From positions 1 to 27,583 of the forward strand of contig CAUZDT010000011.1 in the NCBI GenBank assembly GCA_963578705.1: 27,583 bases of DNA, given 5' to 3'. How positions within the stretch are numbered: the first letter of the stretch is position 1; each line of letters opens with the position of its first letter. Origin of the DNA: UBA8886 sp963578705 (lineage in GTDB: Archaea; Thermoplasmatota; Poseidoniia; MGIII; CG-Epi1). Below the pieces are notes generated by a model. It saw only the letters and a list, made by a program, of their open reading frames with translations, did no database searches and was not told the origin of the DNA. Both the position numbers and the translations under genes were made by a program. Shown in pieces: positions 5,892 to 12,504 of this stretch.

Positions 5892-6464
5892 GTGGAAATC
5901 GACGCGGCGCGGGCGCATTTGCGGGGCGGGGGGCTGCTGGTCTACCCGACCGACACGCTCTGGGGGCTCGGCTGTAGCGCGCTCGACGGCGCAGCAGTCG
6001 CGCGACTGCTGCGCCTTAAGAAGCGCTCTTCGGATGGGCTCAGCGTGATGGTCGGTTCCCCTGACGAGCTCTGGGTGCTCGGCGAGCGGTCGCCCGCCGC
6101 GGAGGCGCTCGCTGCGCGCTGGCTGCCGGGGCCGCTGACGCTGGTGCTGCCCGCGGCGTGCGCGCTGCCGGAGGGCGTCGGCCGCGACGGGACCATTGGC
6201 CTGCGCGTCCCCGACCACCCCGTCGCGCTGGCGCTGGCGGCGGGATTGCCGCTTGTGACGACCAGCGCCAACCGCCACGGCGAATCGCCGGCGCAAACGC
6301 TGGTGGAAGCGCGCGCGGCGCTGGGCGACGCCGCGCGCTATCTCGACGGTGTGTCCCCGCAAGGCGAGCCGTCGACGGTCGTGCGTGTAACTGCCGACGG
6401 CTGTGAGGTGCTGCGCGCCGGCGCGATTTCCGCCGTAGAACTGGAGGCGTCGCTTGGAGGCTGA
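5892..6464 (+). CDS. sua5: Threonylcarbamoyl-AMP synthase (Sua5/YrdC/TsaC family)
   Basis: It makes L-threonylcarbamoyladenylate from threonine, bicarbonate and ATP for the universal t6A37 modification of ANN-decoding tRNAs. The 190 residues cover only the YrdC domain, with no C-terminal Sua5 domain, so it is formally TsaC-like. Motifs are YPTDTLWGLG (18-27), the LKKRSSDG loop, the PGPLTLVLP segment and VTTSANRHGE. GTG 5892 follows a 36-base gap containing only a weak A/T stretch (5861-5870). Its 3' end overlaps the aminopeptidase gene by 11 bases, so the two are co-translated. Both act in protein synthesis and maturation. Confidence 0.92.
   Translation: MEIDAARAHLRGGGLLVYPTDTLWGLGCSALDGAAVARLLRLKKRSSDGLSVMVGSPDELWVLGERSPAAEALAARWLPGPLTLVLPAACALPEGVGRDGTIGLRVPDHPVALALAAGLPLVTTSANRHGESPAQTLVEARAALGDAARYLDGVSPQGEPSTVVRVTADGCEVLRAGAISAVELEASLGG
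6443..6447 (+). promoter_or_regulatory. Ribosome binding site supporting TTG start of map
   Basis: GGAGG is six bases before TTG 6454, inside the end of the upstream sua5 gene. It supports initiation at this rare start codon. Confidence 0.55.
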
Positions 6465-7344
6465 CGAGCTGGCAAAATGGCGCCACGCCGGTGAGCTGGC
6501 GCGCGACGCGCTGCAGTACGGGCGCAAGCTCATTGTTGTAGAGGGCGACGTGCTGGCGGCGGTCACCCGGATTGAGGATTACGTGCGCCGCAACGGTGGC
6601 GGACTGGCGTTCCCGGTCAACGTCGCCACTGACGAGGAGGCGGCGCACTGGACGCCGTCGTCGCGCACCGACCGCCGCTTCAAGGCGGGCGAGCTGGTGA
6701 AGCTCGACGTCGGCGTGGAAATCGACGGCTACATCGGTGACAACGCGCTCACCGTCGAAATCGACAGCTCGCGCCACGACGAACTGCGCGCAGCCGCGCT
6801 GAAAGGATTGGAGCAAGTGATTGAACTGGCGGCGCCCGGTGTAACTACAGGGGTACTCGGCAGCGCCGTGCAGGAGACCATCGAGGCGTGCGGGCTGCGA
6901 CCGGTCGCCAACCTGACCGGCCACGGCATCAAGCGCTACGACCTGCACAGCGGGCTCTCGATTCCGAGCGTCGGCGGCCACCGCGGGACCGCGCTACGCA
7001 AGGACGATGTTATTGCAGTTGAACCATTCGCGACCAACGGTGCCGGCCGCGTCGGCGGAAAGCGAAATTCCAATATATACCATCTGGGCAGCCCCCGTCG
7101 CGTGCGCGACAGTGCGGCGGCAGGATTGCTCGAGTGGATTCGCAGCGAGTTTCATGGGCTCCCCTTCGCCGAGCGCTGGCTGCACGCGTTCAGCGACGAG
7201 CCGCGCAAGCCGCTCCAGAGGCTGCTGCGCAGCGGCGCAGTGGGCTTCTACCCGGTGCTCGACGAACTGGGCCACGGGATGGTGGCGCAGGCGGAACATA
7301 CGATGCTGCTGACCAGCGGCGGCGTGGAGGTGCTGACGGCGTGA
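6454..7344 (+). CDS. map: Methionine aminopeptidase, type II
   Basis: The enzyme removes the initiator methionine from nascent proteins and needs two divalent metals. The 296 residues match the archaeal type II enzyme (about 295 in Pyrococcus). All five metal ligands are visible: D85 (KLDVGVE), D96 (YIGDNA), H157 (LTGHGI), E190 (VEPFAT) and E281 (QAEHTM). The substrate-site His is H65 (AAHWTP). The type II helical insertion lies between H157 and E281. TTG 6454 is chosen because it follows GGAGG and yields the standard N-terminus. The gene overlaps sua5 upstream by 11 bases and the ClC gene downstream by four. Confidence 0.95.
   Translation: MEADELAKWRHAGELARDALQYGRKLIVVEGDVLAAVTRIEDYVRRNGGGLAFPVNVATDEEAAHWTPSSRTDRRFKAGELVKLDVGVEIDGYIGDNALTVEIDSSRHDELRAAALKGLEQVIELAAPGVTTGVLGSAVQETIEACGLRPVANLTGHGIKRYDLHSGLSIPSVGGHRGTALRKDDVIAVEPFATNGAGRVGGKRNSNIYHLGSPRRVRDSAAAGLLEWIRSEFHGLPFAERWLHAFSDEPRKPLQRLLRSGAVGFYPVLDELGHGMVAQAEHTMLLTSGGVEVLTA
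7326..7332 (+). promoter_or_regulatory. Strong ribosome binding site of the ClC gene
   Basis: GGAGGTG lies eight bases before GTG 7341, within the last codons of map. This is a near-perfect complement to the 3' end of archaeal 16S rRNA and supports this internal start. Confidence 0.65.
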
Positions 7345-9140
7345 ACCTGTCGCTGCCCCCCGCGCGGCTGCAACGGATGGCCACTTCGCTGATGCTGCGG
7401 CTCAACATCCTGGCCGCGCTCACGGGTGCAGCGGTGGCGTGCCTGGCGTGGTTTTTCCTGCAGGCGATTGACGGCGTCCAGTGGCTTTTCTACCGCGACG
7501 GCGGCTTCCTCGAGCACAACCATGGCGTCTGGATTCTGCTGGTCCCGGCCACCGGCGGGCTGGCGACGGGGTTGATTATCAAGTATTACGCGGCCGAGGC
7601 GCGCGGGCACGGGGTGCCGGTGGTGATGGAAGCGGTGGCGGTGAACCGCGCCCGGCTCGGCACCCACGTTGCGCTCGCCAAGGGCGCCGCGGCGGCCATC
7701 TGCATCGGCACCGGCTTCTCGCTGGGGCGCATCGGCCCGCTAATCCTGATGGCCTCGACTTTCGGCTCAGAGGTGGGGCAGCGCATGGGGCTGAGCGTTG
7801 AGGAGACGCGTACCATGGTCGGCTGCGGGGCTGCGGCGGCGCTCACGACGGCGTTCAACGCCCCGCTGGGTGGAGTCATCTTCGCCATCGAGCTGATTGT
7901 GACCGAGTTTCGCACCCGCTCGTTCATCCCGTTGGTGGTGGCGACCGTCATCGCCACGGCGGTCGCGCGCGCCATCAAGGGCGATATTTCGGCGTTCGAC
8001 AGCCTCCCGCCCTACAGCTTGAATTCGCCGCTCGAATACCTGCTCTACATCGTGCTGGGGCTGCTGGCGGGACTGGCGGCGACCGGCTTCATCAAGCTGC
8101 TTTTCGGTTTCGACCGCATGATGACCGCCCTGCACCAGCTGCCGCTGCCGGCGCAGACAGCACTGGGTGGCCTGATGGTGGGCGCCATCGCGCTGGCTTT
8201 CCCCGAAATCCTCGGCAACGGCTTCGACATTACCCATGGGATGTTGCAGGGGACCGCCGACACCTCTCGACTGCGCGGCCCCGGCGGCCTGCTTACCATC
8301 GACAATATGGCGCTGCTGCTGGCGACCCTCTTCATCCTGAAGCTTATCGCCACCTCCATCTCGATTGGCAGCGGCGGCTCCGGCGGCGTCTTCACGCCGT
8401 CGCTGTTCCTCGGCGCTGCGCTCGGCGCCACCTTCGGGCTGGCGGTTGCACCGCTCGGCTTCACCGCCCCGGCCGGCGCGTATGCGCTGGTGGGGATGGC
8501 CGCCTTCACCGCTGCGGCGACACGCGGGACGCTCACCGCCATCGTGCTGCTGTTCGAGATGACCGGCGACTACCAGATTATCCTGCCGCTGATGCTGGCC
8601 TGCGTCGTCGCCGACGCGGTCTGCTACGTCACCACGGAGCACTCGATTTACACCGCCAAGCTGGCGCAACGTGGCGTCCACATCGACCTGGGCGCCGAGC
8701 AGGACCTGATGCGCATGCTCACCATCAAGGAAGCGATGTCGCGGGATGTGATGACGCTCGCGCCCGACACGCCGCTCGAGGTGGCCATCAGCCAGCTCGA
8801 GGATACGGGCCACATGTCGTTCCCGGTGATGGAGGGGGGAAAGCTGGTCGGCATCATCACCTGGGCAGACCTGCACAACGCGGTCGTGAACCGCGACCGC
8901 CACCTAACCGTCGGCGACTACTGCATCCGCGAAGTGCTGACCGTGACGCCCGACGACCCGCTGACACGCGCGCTGGACCTGCTGGGAGAGAAGGAAATCA
9001 GCCACTTGCCGGTGGTCGACCCGTACGATTCCACGCTGCTGGTGGGGCTGATTACCAAGGGCGATATCATCAAGGCGTACAACCAGCGGCGGCTGGTGCG
9101 GCGCAAGCTGAGCCGGGACCAGAAAGGTGAAAGCCTTTAA
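7341..9140 (+). CDS. ClC-family chloride channel with tandem CBS domains
   Basis: The 599-residue membrane protein has a ClC core (about 20-460) followed by two CBS domains (about 465-520 and 530-585) that usually sense adenine nucleotides. Core motifs: GHGVP (89-93, the anion-site loop), GRIGP (129-133), NAPLGGVIFAIEL (173-185), GSGGSGGVFTPS, and Tyr in EHSIYTAKL at the position of the pore tyrosine. The gating glutamate of GREGP is Ile131 (codon ATC at 7731), and the proton-pathway glutamate position (second E of IEE) is Leu185. In well studied ClCs the absence of both points to a passive channel instead of a Cl-/H+ antiporter; this is inferred. GTG 7341 overlaps the map stop (GTGA). Confidence 0.93.
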   Translation: MNLSLPPARLQRMATSLMLRLNILAALTGAAVACLAWFFLQAIDGVQWLFYRDGGFLEHNHGVWILLVPATGGLATGLIIKYYAAEARGHGVPVVMEAVAVNRARLGTHVALAKGAAAAICIGTGFSLGRIGPLILMASTFGSEVGQRMGLSVEETRTMVGCGAAAALTTAFNAPLGGVIFAIELIVTEFRTRSFIPLVVATVIATAVARAIKGDISAFDSLPPYSLNSPLEYLLYIVLGLLAGLAATGFIKLLFGFDRMMTALHQLPLPAQTALGGLMVGAIALAFPEILGNGFDITHGMLQGTADTSRLRGPGGLLTIDNMALLLATLFILKLIATSISIGSGGSGGVFTPSLFLGAALGATFGLAVAPLGFTAPAGAYALVGMAAFTAAATRGTLTAIVLLFEMTGDYQIILPLMLACVVADAVCYVTTEHSIYTAKLAQRGVHIDLGAEQDLMRMLTIKEAMSRDVMTLAPDTPLEVAISQLEDTGHMSFPVMEGGKLVGIITWADLHNAVVNRDRHLTVGDYCIREVLTVTPDDPLTRALDLLGEKEISHLPVVDPYDSTLLVGLITKGDIIKAYNQRRLVRRKLSRDQKGESL

Positions 9141-9294
9141 TTGGCGGGGTTCTGCGGCCGAGTGCCGTCAGAGACCTCAGTCGAGGAAGAGCTGGTCGTG
9201 GGCCGTTCCCGTACTAACGGTGGAGCCCAGCGCTCACCCACGCTTTCCAACCTCGGGATACGATTGCTGACGATAATCAAGCGGTACTGGTAAC
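9141..9294 (+). other. 154-base intergenic region
   Basis: No ORF or RNA gene is recognisable. A/T-richer bits (GGATACGATT at 9255-9264 and CGATAATCAA at 9271-9280) could include the promoter of the SAP-domain gene, but neither has the usual 28-base spacing to ATG 9295, so a short leader is possible. Confidence 0.4.
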
Positions 9295-10329
9295 ATGGGT
9301 CTGTTCGGACGAAAAAAGAAGAAGAAGGCGAAGAAACCGGTGCTCGAGCCGGTCGCGGCAGCCGTAGCGCCAGTCGCGGCAGCCGTAGCGCCGGTCGCGG
9401 CTCCGGCCGCGCAGGCACAGCCCATCGTGGAGCTGGCGTCACCGCCGACCAACATCCAGCCCGACATGGTCATCGAGATGGACATGGATGTCATGCCGGT
9501 AGTCACGGCCGCCCAGCCGGCGGTCGAACTCGTGTCAGCCGTCGCTCAGCCTGCGGCCGCGCCCGCCGGGCCGCCAGCCGACTGGCACAAGCGCAGCGAG
9601 AAGCCGCTGATGGATATTCACCGCCGCCTCGACAGCATGCTCGAGGAGGATTCGGCCTCGCTCGAGGAGCGCTACCGCGAGCGGTTCGGTGACAAGCTCC
9701 CCAAGTCGGTCGCGGGTGACGCGCCGGCGAAGGAGGAGCCGGCCGCGGAGGGGAAGAAAATCACCTTCAAGTCGCGCTCCAAGATAAGTTTCAAGCCCCA
9801 GGCGCCCGCTGCAGCGGACCCCGAGCCCGCCGCGGAAGTGGAGGAAGAACCGGCTGCCGCGGAGGCGCCAGCCGCTGAGGATACTCCGTCAGGCGACGCG
9901 TCGCCCGGCATCGGCTCACGCATCGCGGGCGGCGCCCGCAGCGCCGGCTCACGCACCAAGGGCGCCATCGGCAGCGGCGCGTCTGCCGTCGGGCGCGGAG
10001 CGCGCGCAACGGGCGCGACGATTGGCAGCGGCGCACGTGCAACCGGTGCCGCCATCGGTAGCGGAGCCTCGAAGTTCGCCGGCCTGTTCCGGCGCGGCGA
10101 TTCTGGCGACGCAAAGCCGGTGGCGAAGAAAGCAGCGCCGAAGAAAGCAGCGCCGAAGAAGGCGGCTGCGAAGAAGGCGGCGCCGAAGAAGAGGGCTGCC
10201 GCGAAGAAGAAGGCGAAGCCCGATTACGGCGCGATGACCAGCGCCCAGCTCAAGGCGGAGCTGAAGAAGCAGGGACTTCCGGTCTCGGGCAAGAAGGCCG
10301 AGCTCGTCAAGCGGCTGCAGAAAGCCTAG
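9295..10329 (+). CDS. SAP-domain protein with histone-H1-like Lys/Ala tail
   Basis: The protein has 344 residues in distinct blocks. MGLFGRKKKKK is a basic start. Then come Ala/Pro/Val-rich low complexity, a short ordered helix (about 100-140, DIHRRLDSMLEEDSASLEERYRERFG), an acidic Ala/Glu region, a Gly/Ser/Ala repeat (GSGARATGAAIGSGA), AAPKKA repeats (about 275-305), and a C-terminal SAP motif (about 310-344, MTSAQLKAELKKQGLPVSGKKAELVKRL). SAP motifs bind DNA, and AAPKKA tails occur in linker histones and bacterial Hc1-like proteins. A chromosomal or RNA-binding architectural role is inferred. It ends tail-to-tail with the DRG gene, sharing a CTAG. Confidence 0.82.
   Translation: MGLFGRKKKKKAKKPVLEPVAAAVAPVAAAVAPVAAPAAQAQPIVELASPPTNIQPDMVIEMDMDVMPVVTAAQPAVELVSAVAQPAAAPAGPPADWHKRSEKPLMDIHRRLDSMLEEDSASLEERYRERFGDKLPKSVAGDAPAKEEPAAEGKKITFKSRSKISFKPQAPAAADPEPAAEVEEEPAAAEAPAAEDTPSGDASPGIGSRIAGGARSAGSRTKGAIGSGASAVGRGARATGATIGSGARATGAAIGSGASKFAGLFRRGDSGDAKPVAKKAAPKKAAPKKAAAKKAAPKKRAAAKKKAKPDYGAMTSAQLKAELKKQGLPVSGKKAELVKRLQKA
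9352..9392 (+). repeat. Two 20-base direct repeats in SAP-domain gene
   Basis: Bases 9352-9371 recur exactly at 9373-9392 (21-base period, seven codons), giving a duplicated Val-Ala-Ala-Ala-Val-Ala-Pro unit. Confidence 0.85.
10126..10200 (+). repeat. 15-base Lys/Ala repeat array in SAP-domain gene
   Basis: Five tandem 15-base units starting with AAGAA encode K-K-A-A-P-type pentapeptides. The first two units are identical and later units differ mainly by synonymous or Pro/Ala changes. Confidence 0.85.
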
Positions 10330-11411
10330 CGGTGAGTGATTATGCTCACCACGTCGCCATCGGCGACACGGTGGCCCAGCCCGACAGTTTGCCCGGGAAA
10401 CTTGGCTGACGGCCCGGTTACCAGCGCGTAGCGGAACTTGCGGCGGAAATCGCGGTGCAGTGCCTGGCAGATTTCGGCGATGTTCGTCCCGCGCCGCACC
10501 ACCAGCGGCTCTTCCATGTCGGCCGCCTGCCCCTGCGGTTTCATGAAGACAGATATAAAATCGAGTCGCGCGTAAATCGCATCACGTAAGTCGTCGAGCC
10601 CCTCCCCGGTTGGCGGCGCAATCTCAATGGCGCCGGGGCAGAGGTCGCGCGCCCGTGCCAGCTGCTTTTTACTGGCGAGGTCGACCTTGGTCAGCACCGT
10701 CAGTGAGGGGACGTAGACGCGCGAACCGGCGAGCAGGTCGACGAGGTCATCCAGGTCGATATACTCGCGCAGCACAATCTGCGCGTTGACCACGCCATAC
10801 TCTCGCGCGACCACCTTGATAGCCTCATCCTCAAGGTCCTGCTCGACGGTCGAAATGACCTCGATACCGCCCTGCCCCATCCGCGCGATTGAGCCATTCG
10901 GCGGCCGCCCGTCGAGCCGCAGACCGGCGTCCTCCAGCTCCTTCAGGATGATGTGCGGTGCCGGCTCGCAGGCGTCGACGATGTGCAGCACCAGATCGGC
11001 GGCGCGGATAACCGAGAGCACCTCGCGCCCCCGGCCAGCGCCTCGCGCAGCGCCCTCAATCAGCCCCGGCAGGTCGAGCAGCTGGATGGTCGCGTCGCGA
11101 TGCTTGAGCACGCCGGGAATCACGTCGAGTGTCGTGAAGGCGTACGCCGCAGTCTCGCTCTCGGCAGCGGTCAGCGAGTTGAGCAGCGTCGACTTGCCGA
11201 CGCTCGGCAGCCCCACCAGCGGCACCGTCGCGTCGCCCGCCTTGCGGACGCTGTAGCCGCTGCCCTTCGGGCCGGAGGACGCCGCGACGACCTGCTCGCG
11301 CAGCTGCGCCAGCTTCGCCTTCAGCTTGCCGATGTGATGCTGCGTCGCCTTGTTGTACTTGGTACCGGCGATTTCAGCCTCGATGTCGACTATCTTCTCG
11401 GAGAGGGACAC
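10326..11411 (-). CDS. DRG/OBG-family GTPase with TGS domain
   Basis: DRG GTPases associate with ribosomes and help stalled translation in archaea and eukaryotes. Of 361 residues, the N-terminal helical region SEKIVDIEAEI...YNKATQHHIGKLKAKLA is the family hallmark. G1 is GLPSVGKST, G3 is DLPGLIEGA, G4 is TKVD, and the C-terminal TGS domain includes LVVRRGTNIAEICQALHRDF. The open frame continues 32 codons further upstream but runs through tRNA-Val, so that part cannot be coding. GTG 11411 gives the normal family N-terminus and lies 27-29 bases from a TATA-like element. Its stop shares CTAG with the convergent SAP-domain gene. Confidence 0.93.
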   Translation of the reverse strand: MSLSEKIVDIEAEIAGTKYNKATQHHIGKLKAKLAQLREQVVAASSGPKGSGYSVRKAGDATVPLVGLPSVGKSTLLNSLTAAESETAAYAFTTLDVIPGVLKHRDATIQLLDLPGLIEGAARGAGRGREVLSVIRAADLVLHIVDACEPAPHIILKELEDAGLRLDGRPPNGSIARMGQGGIEVISTVEQDLEDEAIKVVAREYGVVNAQIVLREYIDLDDLVDLLAGSRVYVPSLTVLTKVDLASKKQLARARDLCPGAIEIAPPTGEGLDDLRDAIYARLDFISVFMKPQGQAADMEEPLVVRRGTNIAEICQALHRDFRRKFRYALVTGPSAKFPGQTVGLGHRVADGDVVSIITHR

Positions 11412-11430
11412 GTCCTGCGGCAGAAATGGG

Positions 11431-11440
11431 ATGTTATGAA
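11431..11440 (-). promoter_or_regulatory. TATA-like element of the DRG gene
   Basis: On the minus strand TTCATAACAT begins 29 bases before GTG 11411, between the gene and the 3' end of tRNA-Val. It fits a leaderless promoter and supports the start choice. Confidence 0.5.
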
Positions 11441-11445
11441 GCCGC

Positions 11446-11522
11446 TGGTGGGCCCGGCCAGATTCGAACTGGCGACCTTCGCCGTGTGAAGGCGACGTCA
11501 TAGCCAACTAGACCACGGGCCC
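11446..11522 (-). tRNA. tRNA-Val(CAC), CCA encoded
   Basis: On the minus strand, acceptor GGGCCCG pairs with CGGGCCC, followed by discriminator A and encoded CCA (11446-11448). Anticodon stem TCGCC/GGCGA closes loop TTCACAC, with anticodon CAC and a normal T33. T arm is GCCAG-TTCGAAT-CTGGC and the variable loop has five bases. The body is 74 nt without an intron. It lies 34 bases upstream of the DRG gene and is divergent from the RNase P protein gene. Confidence 0.96.
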
Positions 11523-11541
11523 GCGGCGCGCACCGCAGGTG

Positions 11542-11553
11542 CTAACTATTTGT
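11542..11553. promoter_or_regulatory. Shared divergent TATA element for tRNA-Val and RNase P protein
   Basis: CTAACTATTTGT is the only A/T-rich element between the tRNA-Val 5' end (11522) and GTG 11573. Its centre is about 25 bases from each, so one element, read in both directions, could start the tRNA at or near its mature 5' end and the mRNA at its start codon. Confidence 0.55.
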
Positions 11554-11572
11554 GGGTTGCGTCTGGGCGGTC

Positions 11573-11854
11573 GTGGTTGTCAAGGCAAAGCGGGGCCGTC
11601 GCCGCTACCTCCAGCTGCGCGTTACCCCTTCGGTGAGCCGCCACCGGCTGGAGCGGCTGCTGGCGGGTCGCCTGGCGGAGTTCCGCGTCATCAGCTGCGC
11701 GGAGGGCGAAGCGGTTGTGCGCGTGCCGCACACCGCCGTCGCTGCTGCGAGGGAGGCGCTCAACGGTGACCTTGCGGATGATGTCGTCGGCGAGACGCTG
11801 GCGACGAGCGGCACGCTGAAGGGTTTGCAGCGGCGGCTCGCGAAGCGAAAGTAA
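11573..11854 (+). CDS. rnp2: RNase P protein component 2 (Pop5-like)
   Basis: This 93-residue basic protein starts VVKAKRGRRRYLQLRV and ends with ETLATSGTLKGLQRRLAKRK. A strand beginning RRRYLxLxV, a central 'VVRVPHTAVAAAREAL', and a terminal 'SGTLKxLQRR' agree with the archaeal Pop5 pattern. Pop5 with Rpp30 activates the catalytic domain of RNase P RNA for tRNA 5' maturation. It is shorter and more divergent than typical Pop5, so the call is moderately firm. GTG 11573 is preferred to GTG 11552 because the latter lies inside the shared A/T element. It is opposite tRNA-Val. Confidence 0.72.
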   Translation: MVVKAKRGRRRYLQLRVTPSVSRHRLERLLAGRLAEFRVISCAEGEAVVRVPHTAVAAAREALNGDLADDVVGETLATSGTLKGLQRRLAKRK

Positions 11855-11858
11855 TTAG
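11851..11858 (+). promoter_or_regulatory. TATA box of the zinc-ribbon membrane protein gene
   Basis: GTAATTAG starts inside the rnp2 stop codon region and 29 bases before ATG 11880, the spacing of other leaderless genes here. Confidence 0.55.
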
Positions 11859-11879
11859 CCGCTGCCGGCTGGCCCGGTG

Positions 11880-12503
11880 ATGGTGGCGAGCGTAACCTGC
11901 CCCGAGTGTGGTGCGACAACCGAGGCCGAAATTGCTTCGGACGGGCATTCCGAGTACGTCGGCTGCGGCGATTGCGGTCATCGCTTCCTGTGGGAGCCGG
12001 CGGGTGACGGTAGCGCGGCTTCGGAGGAGTTGGACTGGGGCGACGGAGTGGCGGCGGGCGACTATGTCGCGCTCTACCCCTCGACCAGCCGGCCGCAGAT
12101 TGCGGGGCTGATGCTGCTGCTGGCAGCGCTGGGGCTGCTCACCAACGTCATCCTGCTGAACGGAACGCTGGGCGACCCGGGCAAGGTCGAGGGTGCGACC
12201 GTGAAAATGAACGAAATCATGGCCGATTCCGGGATGTCCCCGTCGGAGGAATACGACGAGGATTTCGTCCGCTCGGTACTGCGCGCCGCGATTATCTGGG
12301 AGCTCTTCTGCACCGTGCTGGCGACCGCCGGCGGAGTGCTGGTACTGATGCGGCAGAACTACACGCTGGTGCTGGTGGGCTGCGCGGCCGCCATCGTCGG
12401 GATGGGTCCCTTCATGCTCTCGACGCTTTTCGGTGCTATTGCGCTCTACCTCGGGCTGCAGTCGCGCCCAGAGTTCGGGCTGGTTGACGAAGAGAGCTGG
12501 TAG
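11880..12503 (+). CDS. Zinc-ribbon membrane protein, unknown function
   Basis: The 207-residue protein begins with a CX2C...CX2C zinc ribbon (C7, C10, C29, C32) followed by an acidic, presumably cytosolic linker. It then has a hydrophobic helix (about 75-94), an acidic loop with EEYDEDF, and two or three more helices to the C-terminus (AAIIWELFCTVLATAGGVLVLM; LVLVGCAAAIVGMGPFML). I do not recognise a named family. The plan of an N-terminal ribbon with a few membrane helices is common among uncharacterised archaeal proteins. ATG 11880 is chosen by TATA spacing; GTG 11877 is one codon earlier. hel308 starts one base after its stop, so the two are probably one transcript. Confidence 0.82.
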   Translation: MVASVTCPECGATTEAEIASDGHSEYVGCGDCGHRFLWEPAGDGSAASEELDWGDGVAAGDYVALYPSTSRPQIAGLMLLLAALGLLTNVILLNGTLGDPGKVEGATVKMNEIMADSGMSPSEEYDEDFVRSVLRAAIIWELFCTVLATAGGVLVLMRQNYTLVLVGCAAAIVGMGPFMLSTLFGAIALYLGLQSRPEFGLVDEESW

Positions 12504-12504
12504 G

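Noticed and set aside
7134..7340. Upstream extension of the ClC frame
   Set aside because: It lies wholly within map and is Arg/Ala-rich shadow sequence; GTG 7341 has a strong ribosome site.
7767..8903. 378-codon open frame antisense to the ClC gene
   Set aside because: Same codon-bias effect; no recognisable domain, and the sense strand encodes a clear ClC protein.
11412..11507. N-terminal extension of the DRG GTPase
   Set aside because: It runs through tRNA-Val and its own TATA element, and DRG proteins normally start at the SEKI-type segment.
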